Assembly: GCF_002234675.1 (NCBI RefSeq) | Contig: NC_019867.2 | Coordinates: 28,757,166 to 28,821,165 of the forward strand | DNA: 64,000 bases | Reading direction: 5' to 3' | DNA from: Oryzias latipes | Lineage: Eukaryota > Chordata > Actinopteri > Beloniformes > Adrianichthyidae | In this document: piece by piece, positions 12,299-27,200 of the stretch | Position numbering within the stretch: the stretch's first letter is position 1 | Layout: each line of letters opens with the position of its first letter | The notes under the pieces: generated by a model | Told to the model about the DNA's origin: nothing | Databases searched by the model: none | The model's input: only the letters and a program-made list of their open reading frames with translations | Position numbers and translations under genes: made by a program

Positions 12299-15200
12299 AT
12301 GACGGAGCTGAGGAGGCGAGGCGGCGGAGACCCCGACAGCACCGACAACATCAGCGACAGGGTACGGAGAGCCTGGGGGGTCGAGGGGTGGGCCGGGGTG
12401 AGGCCACCCCCCGGAAAAAAAAGCCGCCGTGCAGGTTGTTGTCAGCCGCAGAACCAGGCCAACCTGGTCATCAGGTTAAGCTAGTTAGTTAGCCGCAGGC
12501 TGTCCAGTTAATCCCGCCGCAGCCGCGCTACCTTCACGACCTTAATGCGGCTCGGATTTTACAGCCTTTAGACGTGACATGAAGAAGACCGGTCACTGTC
12601 CTCGGGCTGCGGACGCACGTCACGGTAACTGTGCTCACCTGGAGCGCCTCCAGGTGATCTCAGGTGACGGAGGAGCTGAAGAAGCTCCATTGATTTTCAG
12701 AACATTATACATTTCTTTCTGTAGCAGCAGAGAAAGTCTCACTCATAAGAAAGAGAGACAGAGAAAAGAGAGTGATTTAACCCCCAGGCTTAACAAACAC
12801 ACACAATTATTTCAAATAATGTCCTGAATTGAAAGATGAGGAGTAAAGAGAGGACTGGATGGGATGATGAGGTCTCCTTCTTCTAAATCAGTGAGAAAGA
12901 TGACTGATAGATGTCAAGTGTGTCGCAATATATATATAAAAAAAAACATGTCAGGGTCTTTAGGTTGATTTATAAAGTTCTGGAGGTAATAAAAGAAATG
13001 TGCGTTAGTTTATTAAAAAATAAAACAAATCTTGACTTGGTGTGATGAAATAGGCAGAAGCCCATAACCGCCTAATGTGTTTGATCTATTTGGAGCAGAC
13101 TTTTGAGGTCAGAAGTCAGACTCTCGGTCTATCAGCTGTAATGCTTCGTTGGCTATGACAGGAGGGTGCAGCTGTCAGTCTAACACACCTCACATTTTTT
13201 TCGTGACAGAGGAGCTCAGGTGAAAAGAGAAAACGATGGGGCCTAGGATGGAGCCCTGTTGCATTCCACAGAAGATAAGATCATTTGGACAAACTTCTCA
13301 AGTGCTTAAAGGCGCGCTGATTAAAAAGTGTGTTTTTGGTGTTTATATATGTCCTCCATTGTCAGAAAAGTGACACAAAAACATGTTACAAAGTAAATTT
13401 AGGTTGAAACGGCGTGTTGGAGTATTTCTTTACAGTTATAGTTTGTCAAAGATAAATTTGTCACACACCTAGGTGGTGTTCTCCACGTTTGACCCATCCC
13501 CTAAGGGAGCGGCGAGCTGCAGGCAAAGCCACATTTGGGAACCACTTGACATCCACTCAACCGTGGATTTGAACTCATGACCTTCCAGTCCCAGGACAGA
13601 CACTCTACCACCCTCCCTGTTTGAATCGGGATTCAGGAGCAGAGAAGGAAATGCAGGTGGAAGAAGCTTGGAGGTGTGATGTAGAACTGCAGCGTCAGCT
13701 CGCTGCTCCGCTCCATTCTGATGCCTTCGCTGTCAGACAAATGGATCCATGAACGTCTTTGTTTTCCTCGTCTGAGCTGGACGGCTAGACTGTACGGCTA
13801 GATGGATCCAATATTGCTCGCCATTGTTGCTGCACTGGTAATGTTACCTTGGGGGATGTGAGGGGCCGGGAGTGCATGTATACAGTTGGATGATGGGAAG
13901 TAAGTGTGGGCTTACTTGGTGCCAACAGTCCCGCCCACAACTCAGAGGTTAATTTCTAATGAGCCTTTCTAATGAAACTGTGACCTGGAATAAAAAGTTC
14001 CTGAAGGTTGTTCTTCGTGCTCATTCTTCCTTGTAGTTCTAGTTGCTAGGTTCTCACTCGGGCTTCTGACTCTAGTTCTGTTGGCTCGTTTCTAATACTC
14101 TTTGTTCTCGTATTCATGCCGATTCTTCCATCTGGTTCTAAATGACTTTTCTTTACTTTGGTTATTCGCTCTGGTTCTTGACCATTGACTGTGAATGAGA
14201 ACTGGACTGAGTGACCCCTCCCCCTGGGGTTCCAAGACGTCTATAGAGAAATGAACAGCTGTCACTCAGTCCTTCAGGATAACATTGTTTGCTCCGATAC
14301 ATTTATTTAACAAGTTCTTCATAATTCTCATTGTTTCATATTTTCTCTGTAGTTCAAGTTGTTCAAGTTCTAAATGGACCAATCAGATGCGTGAGCGATC
14401 GCACTTTTCCATCTCTCTGCTGGTCGGGGTGTGGACTTCCAACAAGCTCACTCTGATTGGTGAGAGTGGTTGCCATAGAAACGATGACTCAGAGACCAAC
14501 TCAGACCAATCGCTGCTTGTTGCGACTGAGTAGACTTCATGTCATTGGAGCTGGAAGTGGGTCACGTTTGTGTGTGTGACGTCACACTCAGTCCGGTTCT
14601 CGTCGCTGTTGGTTCACTGTGACGTTCAAGCGTGAGGAAAACGTCCAGGTTTTCCTCCCCGTCACTTGATGTCAAGGTCCCACTGGAAGGAGATCATGCT
14701 TTACCTGAAGTGACGGTTCTGCAGCTCCAAATGAACGACGTTTTGACCCGATTGCAGGCTTTGCAGTGAGACCAAAATGCTGCAGAGTCATGCACAAGTG
14801 TTTACAAAACCCTGGGATGAATGTTCACCCAAACAAGTTCATCCTGAGGCACACATTTGGAAATGCTGACAGGCTTCTTGGAATTAGTTTGTGATGATTT
14901 CCACATCCAGGGTTGCAGCGATATGAGGGTTTTGATGATGATTCAGCCCGTTTGGATCCACCCAAACAGAAGCAGCAGGCGCGCCCTGGTCTTCAGCGGC
15001 TTTATCTGCTTTCCTTAATGGCTGAAAAACTGGGAGGCCGCAGGAGCCTGAACAATCCTCCTGTCTGGAGGTTTACACATGCTGAGCTTCAGAGCTACAG
15101 TTTGTGGTTGCACCTGCTACAGGTTTCACTCGCTTGATGCTTTTGGGGATGCACAGTGGTGTAGTGGTTAACGCTCTCACCTCACTGGTTTAAATCCCAG

Positions 15201-18200
15201 CTGGTCCCTTTGTGGAGTTTGCAAGTTCTCTTCCTGCATGGGTTTCCTCCAGCTTCCTCCCGCAGTCCAAAAATATGCTTCCCAGGTGAATTGGTGACTC
15301 TAAATTGGCTTTAGGTGTGTGCATGAGTGATTGTGCGGCCCTGTAACCCACGGGCGACCTTCTTAAGATTTACCTCGCCGTTTACTGAACAGCAGCTGGG
15401 TTGATTCCAGCAGCCCAGTGACCCTAAAAGGGGTTCGGCGTGTCGCTTTTGGCAGCTTCACTGCCGCAGCCGAGTTTCATGAGGCCAAGCGTCACACTGG
15501 AGAAAGCTAACAGCTGAGGACAGGTGTGTGAGTGTGTGTGTGTGTGTGTCAGCAGATCGTCCTAGACGCAGAGTCGGTGTTTGAGAGACGGAAATGTTCA
15601 GTCAATGTGAAAATGAACGCAACCCCCCCCATCGACGAGATCCACTCAGGAAAAAAGCAGAAATGAAACTACAGACCAACGCGCTTTGAGGCTCTTCTTG
15701 GCTGGGTTCAGTCGTTCCTCTCTGAGATCGGGGAGGAATCGCCTCCATCTCCAGTCCCCACCGCACACACAGTCACAGTCATTTCTTCATTTCCACATTT
15801 AGTGCTGAGCTACTGCACGAGTGGCCACAGTCCCCCACTTCCTTTAATAGTAAAAGCTGGCGCTTAACCCTGGCGACCCGCCTGACTCGACTGTTTTAGG
15901 TGTTTGGAGGAGAAGCAGCCTGAAAGAACAGCAGAGCTCCTCAGGTGAAAAGGTTGGAGAAGGGGCTTCTTTCTGTGTGTGGCAGCAGGTAATGTGGCTG
16001 CATAATGTGTGATACGCACATGAACGATAGAAAACACTTCATCTGTTCTCACTTTGTCTTGATTTAATAAATAAAAGACATTCTCCCAGGAAAATTCATG
16101 AAGTGAATAACAGTTTTGTTCTTATTTTTGTTGTTTGTAGTTTTACTTCTTAATTACTGACCCACACGATGAAGCAGACGCTCCGTAAAGGCTGCGTCGT
16201 TTCACCATTGCTGGTTGTGTCTTCCTGTTTGTGACAGAGCAACACATTCATCTGATTAACACTAACCAGGTTAAGGGTTAACTCCCCTCTGTGACCATCT
16301 CCACCTGAACTGTCAATCATTCAGCCTCCGATGCAGACGTCCAGCTTTTCTGTCCTTTTAGATCAAATGTAGATTTTTTCCAGAACCTTCTCTGTCAGTG
16401 GAGTGCAGCCGGGATTGCAAAACTCCACATCTCCTTTCCTAAGAGGAAGACTTTGTGTAATTGACTGCGCAAATGTTCGTGTGTGTGTGTGTGTCAATAG
16501 ATGGGTGTGTGCATCCAAACATGCATGTTTACAGGTTAGTGTGTGTTTGTGTGTGTGAATGTGTGTGTTTGTATCTACATAAGCGGCAGACTCTGATTGG
16601 TCCAGGGATGCTTCACACTTTTAGATATTTGAGCATTTTCTTCTTAAACATGAAAGCTCCATAGTCTCCGCCCCCTTTTAGGTTAATCCTGTTAAAGAAC
16701 ACCTGTTCAGTTTTTGTTTTCTCCTAGCGCTTACAGTGATGAATCTGGAGCTGGTTTTGTTTTCCCCTTTTGCTACCACATCTACCCGAGACGTAGGTAA
16801 GACCTCAGCTGTCAGAAGGAGCGTCTGAGTAACGGCGTGTTTGTTCTGACAGGAGGCAGGTGGCGATGACAGGCCGGACCTTCCGGGCGACGCAGAGGGA
16901 GAAGGTGATGTTGACTCCAAAGCAGACACTCCAGACGTTCCTCTGTCCACCGCAGACACGGACAACACCCCTGAGTGTCTGAACAAAGCCCTGGAGGGCC
17001 TGCCCCCCAGGTAAACACATGGAACCCGCCTCAGCGAAGGTGACTCTGAAGGACAGACTTGTCCTTCAGGTGGATGAAAGGTGGGCATCCATCCGTCAGT
17101 GAGCAACAGCCAGCTCACAGGCTTAAATGCTGGCGGGGCTGGACGGACAGCAGAGATGACGGGGAGTGAGGGATGAATGAGTTTCACAGAGCAGCGTTTT
17201 CTCATGATGCTGCAGTTTGGCCTCCATTCATGCTGCAGGCCGGCTGCTCCTCTGCAGTTCAGTGCTCTTCCCCCCTTTGTTTCCCGCCTGGCTGCAGCAA
17301 CTCCAGCTTCAGACGAGCTGTGCACGGAGCGCATTACGAAAGGGGACGCACTCTTTATCCTCCTCTCATCTTCTGCACTCAATGCAAGCAGAAATGTACA
17401 TCAACGGCAACATTTCCATCATTTGAAACCTTCCTGAATTGACAGTCTGTCATCCTGATGATGGGTTCATTTGAACAATGGGAGACAGAAAATCAAGAAA
17501 TCCACTTGAAAGAATTGATAAATGTGCATTTATTTGTATTTCCTTGAGGTAAATAAGAACTTGAACCGTCTTGCTGGAAAGACTTGGTGCTTTGTGGTAA
17601 AACTCATATTAGGTCAGATGTTTCTTTAATTGATGAGCAGGTTTCTGTACATATCAGGAGGAATTTTGGTCGACTCTTTACAAATGACTAAATCATTCTG
17701 ATTTGGTGTCCGTTGCTTAGCAACTCTGAGCTTCAGCTCTCTGCATAGGTTTGCTGTAGGGTTGAGGTCCTGAGACTGGCTGAACCTCTCTATGACCTTG
17801 ATCTGCTTGTTCTTCAGCTGTTTGTTTTGGGTCCTTATTTTAAGCCTCCTTTTGGAGGGAGGGAGGTTCTCACTCGGGATTTGACAGTACTTGGCTCCGC
17901 CCATCCATCATCCACAGTGACGGTGCCCTGTGCAGAGAAACACCCCTAAAATCATAATGCTTCCTCCTCCATGCTTGACAGTGGGGGTGGTGTTCTTGGG
18001 GTCATCAGCAGCATTTCTCTTCCTCCAAACACGACGGGTTGACTAGATGCCACAGATTTTTGGTCTGATCTGACCACAACTCCTTCTCCCAATCCCTCTC
18101 TAAATCATGAAAGCGTTCATTGACAAACTTCAGACGGGCCTGAACATGTGACTTCTTTAGCAGGGCTACTTTGTTGTGTAAAGTATGACCAACGGTTTTC

Positions 18201-21200
18201 TTGGTGACTGTGGTTCCAGCTGCTTTGAGATCATCAACTAACTCCTGCTGTTCTGTTTTAGGCTGATTTCTCTCTGTTCTCATGATCATGAGAACCCCGC
18301 CTGGTCAGATCTGGTTTGGAGCCCCAGACCTACAGGTGGTTTGATGGTCATGGTGCACAAACAGTTGTCATGGTAACCCCCAGCTTCTTGCTGATGGTTT
18401 TGTAGTCCATTCCTGTCTAGGTCTACAATCTTCTCCTTTAAATCCACTGAAAGCTCTTTAGTCTTTCCATGTTGGAGAGTCTTATGGACTGATTCTGTGG
18501 ACAGGTGTCTTTTCTACAGGTGATTAGTTCATACAGGTGTCTTCAAATCAGGTGACAGGTTGATTAGGAGAGTCTGAGTGGTCTGTGTGAACCAGACCCC
18601 TCAATGTAATGCAAATGTGGTCGACTGTCAGCCTACCATTGAGGTAACAGACTGTCCATTTCTTTTTAAGTGGACAGACCTAGAAAATCAGTGAGCGATC
18701 AAATACTTATTTCCTCCTCTGTAGAATCAGCAACAAAATAAAAAAGGATTCAAATGTTTTCATCTTGATATTAACAGACTCATTTGGTTCGCTTAACGTT
18801 TTCTCAGTCTGAATACGCTTCGTGCTCGGAGCGGAACAACCAAAAACAGCCACTGTAGCCGGGCGTTGCGGGATGTAAACACAGCTGTGGAACAACAATG
18901 AGACACAACCTCTCATGAAATCTATGTGGGATGAATGCAGACTCATTGAAAGAACTTCTAACGTGATACACGTTGCTTCTCACACTGTTTTCTGACAATC
19001 TAAATGTCATAAACACATATCAGCGTCCCTACAGAGCCGTCGTCTCCTCAATAGCTGCCTTGCAGCGTGCCCCCCGCCATACAGAAAAGGAGAAAGTGTC
19101 GTTCCTGATGTTGATGACGACGTTCAGCGAAATATAAAGTTTGAGTTTGTGAACTATCCCGACAAGGATTTCAAAGCGCAGGACTTCAATGATGCTTTGT
19201 ATCGTTGCTTTTACCCGCCCTCATAATTCCGACTAAAGAGATCTTTAGTCATGTGTTTTGGTTCACAAGCTTTGGTCCGCGTTGGAAGTGTCCGGTTAAA
19301 AGGCAGTCTAAATACAGACCAAAAGCAAGGTTCAGGACTCAACCTGGACCAGATTAAGCGGATTCGGTCCGACCAACAGACCTTTCCAGTCTGAATGCAA
19401 CCTAAAAGTCCTACGGTTTCAGAAATGATCTGAATTTACTTCTTAGTAGATGATAATTAAAGATCACATCATATTTCAGAAGGGCTCCACAGCCCTTCTA
19501 AGGAGCTGCAATTCCTTATAACTACCTTAAAAAAGCAGTGCCAAGAAGTAAACGATGTAAAAAAATATAAATCTGTTTGCTTCCAAAGGACTTGTTGATC
19601 GTTTTCTCTTAACCTCACAGATGGAAGAACTACTGGATACGAGGAGTGTTGTCTTTAGCCATGATTTCAGGCTTTTTCCTCATCATCTACATGGGACCCA
19701 TCGCCCTCATCTTTGTGGTGAGTAGCAGAGATCCTTGTTTCCAAGACGCTACTTTCTGAGGATCTCTGACAAACCGATTGGCGTCACATCTCTGCCCCCG
19801 TCATCTGACGCAGGTCATGTGCGTGCAAATCAAGTGCTTCCAGGAAATCATCACCATCGGCTACAGAGTTTACCATTCCTATCATCTGCCCTGGTTCAGG
19901 ACGCTCAGCTGGTGAGGAGAATGGATTTGTGAGGGAAGGGGGGGGAAGAGGGGCCTCTAAAGTTTTTCATCTGCGTCTTCAGAAGGACTTGCGGGGGAAG
20001 TTATCAGCAAGGGGGCGGGCGACGTCTTCATTTTCAAAGAAAATATCAATAGACTTTGTAAAATATTTACCAGAACATGAAGAATCTGTAGCTGCAGGTT
20101 TTGTAAAGGCAGCAACCTTTTGAGGGGGGGGGGTCAGAGCAGCCCGGGCAAAGATCACTGCCATGCTGGAAGTCGGTGAGAGCGGAGCGATACTCGCCCT
20201 CTTCTCCAAGGCCGCCGTCATAACGGCCTTTGGTTAACACACGCCCACCGGGTCAATGTGCAGGACGCACGTCCACGTGCACGCGCAGCAGCTGTCATGT
20301 CACCACTTCTCTCGTCGCAGGTATTTCCTGGTCTGCGTCAACTACTTCTTCTACGGGGAAACGGTGGCAGATTACTTTGGCGCTCTGGTGCAGAGGGAGG
20401 AGCCTCTGAAGTTCCTGGCTCGCTATCACCGCTTCATTTCCTTCGCCTTGTACCTGGCAGGTGAGGCTCACCTCCACCACCTTCTCTTTGGCCTTTCACC
20501 TCCCAGTCACAGATGGCTCCGCCCACAAACAGTACAGCTCGGTAACAGACGGGGCTCCATGGAAATGGAACAAAAATAGAAGCAGTGGACCCCGCCTCAG
20601 GAAATGAGTAAAACAAACTGACCGAAGGGTCAGAAGGCGTTTACAAAAACATGAGCTCCTCAATCCCTTCAGTCCAGTGACGGGACGCGTCACGAAGTGT
20701 TGAAGCATTTCTGTAGCATAATTAAAAATAAAATCAATACCAGAAATGCTTTTTCATTTTAACACGAAGCTGCATTGGTTGACTGACTGAGCTGTGTTGA
20801 GACGCTGCTGCTTTAGTTTCAGTTCAGGTTGAAACAAATAAAGACAGATTATCATCAGACAGGATGTTCAGGTGGTCGACAAACATGTACCGACCTAAAA
20901 GACTCATTCGTACAATTGTGTGTGTTTTTTGAGTGTTTTTAACGCGTTCTTATAAATACACATATACAGTGGTCCCTCAAGGATAAATAACCCATGATAG
21001 GTGAAATATGTGAAGTAGAATTACAAATGTTTAAAGTCCAGTATTTTAAAGTGAAGACAAAGATCCGATTGGGATCTCAGATTTACGTAGATTTGGGAAA
21101 CTGAACGCCTTTCGTACAGGAGACACGGCTTAGAGGAGATTGATTGACTTGGTCAACAGCCAATCAGGACACAGAACACAGTGTGCTGTTTATAAAAAAA

Positions 21201-24200
21201 AGTATGCCAAATTCCATTGGAAAAAATCAGCAAAACAGAGAGACCGCAAAAGACGAACTGCGATATAGCGAAGGGACCATTGCATAAAGAAAATTAGGCT
21301 GAAAATAGCGTTTCTGAGTATTTCTTTATACTGAGTGTACTTAATAATTGAAAAAGGTGAGAGGGACTGTAAGCTACGGTGGCCCTGAGGTGCAAATCAA
21401 AATTACAAGACAAATCACTCGACGCAAAAATATATTAAAGAACTAAACGACAATTAGAAAAACAAAAGAGAAACGAAAACAAAACCAAATTCCAGGAACC
21501 AAAACGTTTTGAAATACAAAAGTAATTTCCAGAAAACAAAATAAAATGCTAGAAAAAGGAAACTCAAAGAGAAACCAGAAAAGGTAGGCACTATGAGACG
21601 TTGCTGACTGGATGTGGATATCCAGTATCGCTTCATGTCAAATAACTTTCAGTTCAAATGTCCCATAGCACCAACCTTATGTTTTCTGGAAATTACTTTT
21701 CTTTACTAATAATAATAAAAAAAAATCCTTTTTTTTTTGTTAAATTTCTGAAACTTTGACTTGTTTCCTAAAATGTAAGGCTGTTTAAAAAAAAAAAAAT
21801 TCTTTGAAATTTTATTTAATTATCGCTGTGATCTTTAGTATGTTTTTGCGTCGTGGGAGTTGTTAATGCGATTTGGACTTCAGGGCCACCGTAGTAAGCC
21901 AGCGGGAGAATTTGTTCACAGAGAACTCTTAGTTATAGGTGACAGGAAATGGGGGCGGGGTTGCTCTGAGTTGAGGGACCACAACTCTGAATGTCTAGAA
22001 CTTAAGAAATATCAACATTTTAGGAAGACTATCGATTGTCCTGAAGATGAAAGGTTGGATAATTAATTAAAAAAATGAATTTCAATACATGTTTTCCGCA
22101 GTTAAAATTGTCCAAACACAATGCATTGTGGTCTATATTTGCCAATCAAGGCTGTGTCTGAATTCCCACACTAACTGCTAACTACTAAAAAACTATACAG
22201 TGCGACACAGCCTTGGATTTTAAAAGCAATTCAGACTCCATGCTCACATTTTATTTATTTTTTAACGGCAAATATGACGTCATCGATCTCACGAAGTAAA
22301 ACTATAAAGTAATATGAGCGTTTTGCGATAACCATTTATGAATCTTCTGAAGATGAAAACGTTGATGGTTTATGAAAAAATACTTCTTATTTTTTAGCAA
22401 AAATTGTTCAGACGCAATGCATTGTGTTCTATATTCACCAATTTAGTGAGCATTGATGCACACTGGTTTTTCCCAGAGACTTCTGGGAAGTTTCTAGGGC
22501 ACTCGATTTTGGAAATGTAGATTCTGACAGCACTGCAAAATGGCGAACGCACTATATAGTGCACTATGTAGTGTAATATGTAGTGAGGAGGGAAGGAATT
22601 CCTATTCAAATTTTGCTTCAAAATGGCATGAAGATAATAAAAAGATGGAGGAAAAGATGATCAGAGTGGGCGTCCCATCGTGGTACAGACCACAGGAGCA
22701 GATCCTGAAGTTCAGTTCAACTTTAAAGCGGTCTCTGTTCATCGTTTTCTAATGTCTGGGTCAAATCCAGCAGCTTTTCTTTCACCATCAGAGCCGTTTT
22801 TCGTAGTCCTCTCGATTCGATAACTAACCTTTCAGACTCGTTCCGCTTCGGGAGCCTTGCTTTGAGAGTTTTTAAAGCCTCAGTCATGTGACGCCGTGAA
22901 AGACCTTTGTAGCTCCGCCCCCACACACGTCATCACCTGTTCTCTGATTTTTTTTTTTCCTCGATGTTTTGGAACTGACGGCATGTCGTTTGCTCTTCCG
23001 CAGGTTTCTGCATGTTTGTGCTGAGTTTAGTGAAGAAGCATTACCGCCTGCAGTTTTACATGGTGTGTATCAGCCCAGCTGCACCACTCTAACACCACCG
23101 CCGTGCTTGACATGGTGTCCGTCGGAGCTGCTGTCGCTGCACAAGCCCCCCCCCCCATCCCCTCCAGGCTTCGGCTCGCTGCCACATCCTTTCTTTATCT
23201 TCTATTGACCTCTTTGCATTTTACGACTGCTGTTTTGCTTAAATGTTCAATTCCACAAACAAATGTATTTAAAGTGCTGCAGCCGAGGATGACTGCTGTC
23301 CTCTTCCTCACGGCGCTGCTCTGTTTTATCCTCTCTGTCCTGCTCGGTCCTGCTCATCCTCCCAGAGTTCTGCTTCTGCTTGTGTCTCAGCTCCTGATGT
23401 TCTTCAGCCCCCCCCCCCGGCCCCGGCCCTCGCTCCTCAGCATGACTCGGTCCTCCATGTCCTCCGCCCTGCCTGCGTGCCGCTTTGACTTGCCTAACCT
23501 GGCAGCCGCCTCAGCTGCATTCCAGTGACCGTGGTTGTTGTTTGTGTTTCCCATTCCAGTTTGCTTGGACCCATGTGACCCTGTTGATTGTTGTAACTCA
23601 GTCCCACCTTGTCATTCAGAACCTGTTTGAAGGGATGATCTGGTAAGATCAGAGTGTTGTTTTCTGTGTGTTGTGTCTTTGCGGTGCTTTGTGTTTAGTT
23701 TAGTGCAGCGGAGGGTAGAACCAGTTTTACTAGAGTTTTGATTAGCGATTAAATGAACATTTAAGGTCAGAGTGAAGCAGACTGGAAATGTCTAAACTAG
23801 TAGCCCGCCGTGATGCTATCTGCTAAGCTGGAGAGAATCGGACGAGTGTCTAAAGTGGGCGGAGTCATTACATCACCCTTTACAAGTGCAACTGTGTGTC
23901 TTTGCATCACAGGCACACAAATCTAAAGATAATCTCTCACTGGAAGGCTGACTGGGTGGGGCAAAGTAAAGAAAGAGCTTTGTTGACTTCCACTTTGGGT
24001 TCACCGTCCTGTCAATCAAATTGACACGCCCACAATACTGCCAAAACTTATTAAGTTTCAGAAAAATAAAATAAAAAAATGATCAGGAAAAAAACCCATC
24101 AAACAGGTTGTTTACGCCAGATGTTTGTTTATGGTATAAAATATGAGCCTCTGATGAACTTCTGCCGCTCTGCAGAAAGTCTGTCCTAGAAAACTACACA

Positions 24201-27200
24201 GTTTTTTTGATTTGGGCTAAAAATTAGATGATCATAATAAAAAACCACCAGGAAAAAGCTCTGTTGAGTCCCACTTGGGTTCATCCCCCTGTCAATCAAA
24301 CGGACACGCCCCTTATTTTTCAAAAATTGAGTTTAACCAAAATAAAATACCCAAAAAACGGCGAAATGAATAGACAAACACAACAGACAGGTTTGCATGT
24401 TGCCAGGCGGTTATTTTTAGTATGAAATGTGACTGGCTCCACGCCAACGGTCCCGCCCACAAATAAGACTTTTTACCCATTGACTGAGTGTGATGTTACC
24501 CATTGAAAACGACTTACTACTGGTTCCAACTAAATGAAGTCAATTCTGTCACCATTTTTTCTCAATAGACGTTACCATGTTGGAACCAGAAATCATCGTT
24601 TAGCAGCTTTTGGTCCAACATTTTTAAAGCAACCGCTCTCTCCACTCAGGAGTGAGCTTGTTGGAAGACCACGCCCCTTCCACTGAAAGTGGACTCAGGA
24701 GAATTTGCCAAACACTTCAAATGTTCGATGTCAAATACTTCCTATTTGGACTCTCAGTCCAGTTCACGTATACAGTCAATGTTTTAGGCCGATGTTATTT
24801 GCGCGTATTTACATGTGACTAAGCATAAAAACTGATTCATGTTGACCACATGTACTTTGTTTGGTCTAAATGCACATTGCTGCATTTCCCGCACGCATTT
24901 TAACGCCAACCCCTCCCTAGTTGCATGTGAATAGTCACTTCCATGTGTTCAGCACAGGACGCGGTAAAAACTGCCCCCAGTGGTCTTTGAAGGAACTGCC
25001 AGATTTGGTGGTCGGGGTTTTGTCTGACCCGTCATGCGTTCGTCTTCTAAACCATCATCTCCAGATCTTCATCAAACGTCTGAATCGGCTTCACTCTGAC
25101 TTTTAAATGTTGCTTAGTTAGTTTTAGTCCTTCTGTTGTTCTCATCCGTTCTGCTCACTGTCCTCTTCTCTGTGGAAATTCCTGTTCTCCAGGTTCATCG
25201 TTCCCATCTCCATCGTCATCTGCAACGACATCATGGCCTACTTGTTTGGATTCTTCTTTGGGAGAACTCCACTCATCAAGGTAAACCCCAACACGGAGCG
25301 GACCACAGCCTTCTCTGTGCTCAAAGCTCTGGAATCTGCTCTGATTGCTGGAAATCTCTTAATATATTGAATTAACAGGAACCAGCCGAGACCAAAAACA
25401 TTCCGTTCACTAAACTGGTTTGAGAGATGATTCATCAGAGTCGTTGAAAATCCAAACTGTTTCCCTTTCGTTCACTGAAACCTAAACTAAACTTAAAAAG
25501 GCAGAGTTACTTGGCTGACATGAAGTCTACATTTTCCCTTTGTTGTCTCTGTCATCACAGAGGAGCAACACCTTCACTGCAGGTCTGAAAACGGCAGCTT
25601 TTAGGGTCGGCGTCTCCTGGTTCTGGTTTATGAGGCACAGATGAACTCATTGTGTCACAGAGGAGCCTCTGGGCCTCCTCCATGTCACGCCAGCACTAAT
25701 CCTCCTTTAAATATTTCTCTCGTGATGTTTCTCCTGATTAAATAAAGTTCTAATTTAAGATAATCTGTTTGTTTTTTGCTAAAACTCAAGTGTGTGAGGA
25801 GAGTTCTCCAGGACCAATCTCCTGGTGGATTGTGGCTCGGTCCGAGCTTTCAGAACTCGGAACAGAGTCGAGTACATTTGGGCAAAAAAGGGTTTTGTCT
25901 GCCACCAAATGTGCAAGAAAAAGACAAGCTGTCTGTCATTTTCATCAGAAGTGAAACTTCAACTATGAGAGACAAAATGAGAAAAAAAAAATTCCCAAAA
26001 ATCACATTAAGAAAAATTGTTCAGAATTTATTAGTAAATTATGGTGGAAAATAATTATGTGGTCAATAACAAAAGTTCAGCCAAATACTTTTTTCATATA
26101 CAGCAGTCAAAGTTTTCTGTAAATCTTTACAAGGTTTTTTAACAATCTGTTGCTGGGATTTTTGCCCATTCTTCCATTCAGATCTCCTCTAGAGCAGTGA
26201 GTCTGGGCAACAGACTCCAAAGATTTTCTATGGGGTTGAAAACTGAACACTGCCACTCCAGGACCTTGAAATGCTTCTTATGAAGTCACTCCTGCGTTCC
26301 TGCGTTACCTGGGCAGTGTGTTTGGGATCATTGTCATGCTGAAAGACTCGGCCACGTTTCATCAGTCGGATTTTTTAAAGAATTTATTTGCAAATTATGG
26401 TAAATTTTTGGTCATCTACAAAGAAGCTAGATTCCTGGCTCTCACAGACCTTTAACGTCATCTGTAACAGGATCCTCTGGTCCTCCACTCATTACCTGTA
26501 TCAATGGGACCTGTTTGAACTGTTATTTATATAAAATACACCTGTACACAACCTCAAATAGTCCCACTCTTAACTCCACTATGGCCAAGGCCATAGAGCT
26601 GTCTAAGGACACCAGAAACCAAATTATTGACCGGCACCAGACTGGAAGACTGAATCTGCAACAGGTAAGCAGCTCGGTGTGAAGAAATCAACTGTGGGAG
26701 TAAATATTAGGATATGGAAGACATACAAGACCACTGATCATCTCCCTCCATCTGGGGGTCAAAATGATCACAAGAACAGGGAGCAAAAATCCCAGAACTT
26801 TTTTGCCCCACTGTATATAAAGTCCTGAAGGTCCGTCTGAGCAAACTTCTACTCAGTCCTGCAGATGATCAGTTCATGGAGGACATCGTGAAGACTCTTG
26901 GCTGTTTCCCAAAACACATGTTCTCCTCAGAACCTCAGATCTGAAAGCTGAGAACCTTCTGTGTGTTCTGATCCATGAAGGCTGCAGGTTTCTTGTTGCT
27001 GCATCTTCAGAAGGACTGTGAACTGAAGAGCAGTTCTGCTTTTTTCCCCAACTGTCCGCAGCTTTCTCCAAAGAAGACGTGGGAAGGTTTCATCGGGGGA
27101 TACTTCGGCACGGTGGTCTTTGGCTTCATTGTGAGTCACGTTTCAGTTCCTTCAGTTCCAGACCTGTTGTCCTCGGCTGGGCGGCGTCTTTGTGCCGTCG

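Noticed and set aside
16678-17382. 234-codon open frame on the minus strand
   Set aside because: It lies antisense across cds1 exon 2 (16853-17010), has no recognisable domain, and is explained by the sense exon plus GC-rich flanks.
23103-23528. 141-codon hydrophobic frame in cds1 intron 6
   Set aside because: Lies between exons with good splice sites, contains C-rich low-complexity runs, and matches no protein I know. Possibly a chance frame from a pyrimidine-rich intron.
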